64,000 nt of DNA, taken from Spongilla lacustris. Taxonomy: Eukaryota > Porifera > Demospongiae > Spongillida > Spongillidae. The notes beneath the pieces are model-generated. The model was given only the letters and a program-made list of their open reading frames with translations. It was not told the DNA's origin and ran no database searches. Numbering within the stretch: position 1 is the stretch's first letter; every line of letters starts with the position of its first letter. Where the stretch lies: contig OX442417.1 in NCBI GenBank assembly GCA_949361645.1, forward strand, positions 1,252,164 through 1,316,163, in the 5' to 3' direction. The position numbers and the translations under genes are program-made. Below, one piece after another: positions 63,751 to 64,000 of the stretch.

Positions 63751-63790
63751 CATTAGTTGCAGGCCTTATAGCCATGGGATGGTCCATGAT
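63751..63790 (-). CDS. Smad: Possible upstream Smad linker exon (40 bp)
   Basis: Acceptor ctggctggcccag and donor GTTAGT enclose IMDHPMAIRPATN plus one base, which joins in frame to ETPPPAY. The MH1 domain would lie beyond the right edge. The exon is short, so the call is tentative. Confidence 0.4.
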
Positions 63791-64000
63791 CTGGGCCAGC
63801 CAGGGCACACAAATACCACTTGGAATTAGTATAATGAGCACAAAATAGCCAAAAGGAAAAGACACTTGCTGTTGGTCTAATTGGTTTGTCTAATCAGATC
63901 ACCATAACACAGGTGCATGCCAAGTTTACATGGATACATGCTGAACATCATGCAAAACCACAAAATTAACCAAAAGGGATGGGGAGGAGGAACGTGGGGG
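63791..64000 (-). other. Smad intron, window edge
   Basis: No exon recognised; the upstream MH1-coding exons are expected beyond the edge. Confidence 0.4.

Overview
This is eukaryotic, intron-rich animal DNA. Splice sites join in frame across introns as short as 41-57 bp. The coding content is a Death-domain/NACHT/LRR innate immune receptor (NLR) locus next to a Smad gene, with much transposon and satellite DNA. Short introns, NLRs of this layout and a 2A peptide in an NLR amino terminus fit a demosponge such as Amphimedon. That assignment is an inference; no rRNA or mitochondrial marker is present.

Layout. 1-20.7 kb: no intact gene. It holds about nine head-to-tail copies of a ~1.6-kb repeat, scattered dead pieces of a tyrosine-recombinase transposon, a 352-bp fold-back MITE and a 1.15-kb TTAA-flanked element. 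21.2-59.1 kb: NLR locus, all on the minus strand. From 5' to 3' it reads: N-terminal exon (59,115), hydrophobic segment plus 2A peptide (58.7 kb), Death domain (58.4 kb), linker micro-exons, a 7-kb 27-bp minisatellite, a broken NACHT fragment (46 kb), a 906-bp exon of a domain I cannot name (42 kb), a second Death domain (40.2 kb), duplicated linker/minisatellite/NACHT-start segments (36.7-25.1 kb), one intact NACHT exon (25.1-23.5 kb) and LRR exons (23.4 and 21.3 kb). Nearly all cassettes are phase 1-1, so they can be duplicated or skipped without breaking frame. The locus could be one gene of about 38 kb or two adjacent genes; sequence alone does not settle this.

A complete Ty3/Gypsy retrotransposon with 86-bp LTRs (28,944-33,110) has inserted into one of the duplicated NLR segments. 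Two empty paralogous sites in this window confirm its 5-bp target duplication.

59.6-60.6 kb is a 34-bp minisatellite. 61.0-63.8 kb holds the 3' part of a Smad gene (linker plus MH2 domain, minus strand) whose last intron ends in about 260 bp of a CCCT tetranucleotide repeat. The MH1 half lies beyond the right edge.

Likely logic of the NLR: Death domains recruit signalling partners, NACHT oligomerises on nucleotide binding and LRRs sense ligand. The 2A peptide next to a hydrophobic stretch could give two products, one membrane or secretory-targeted and one cytosolic.
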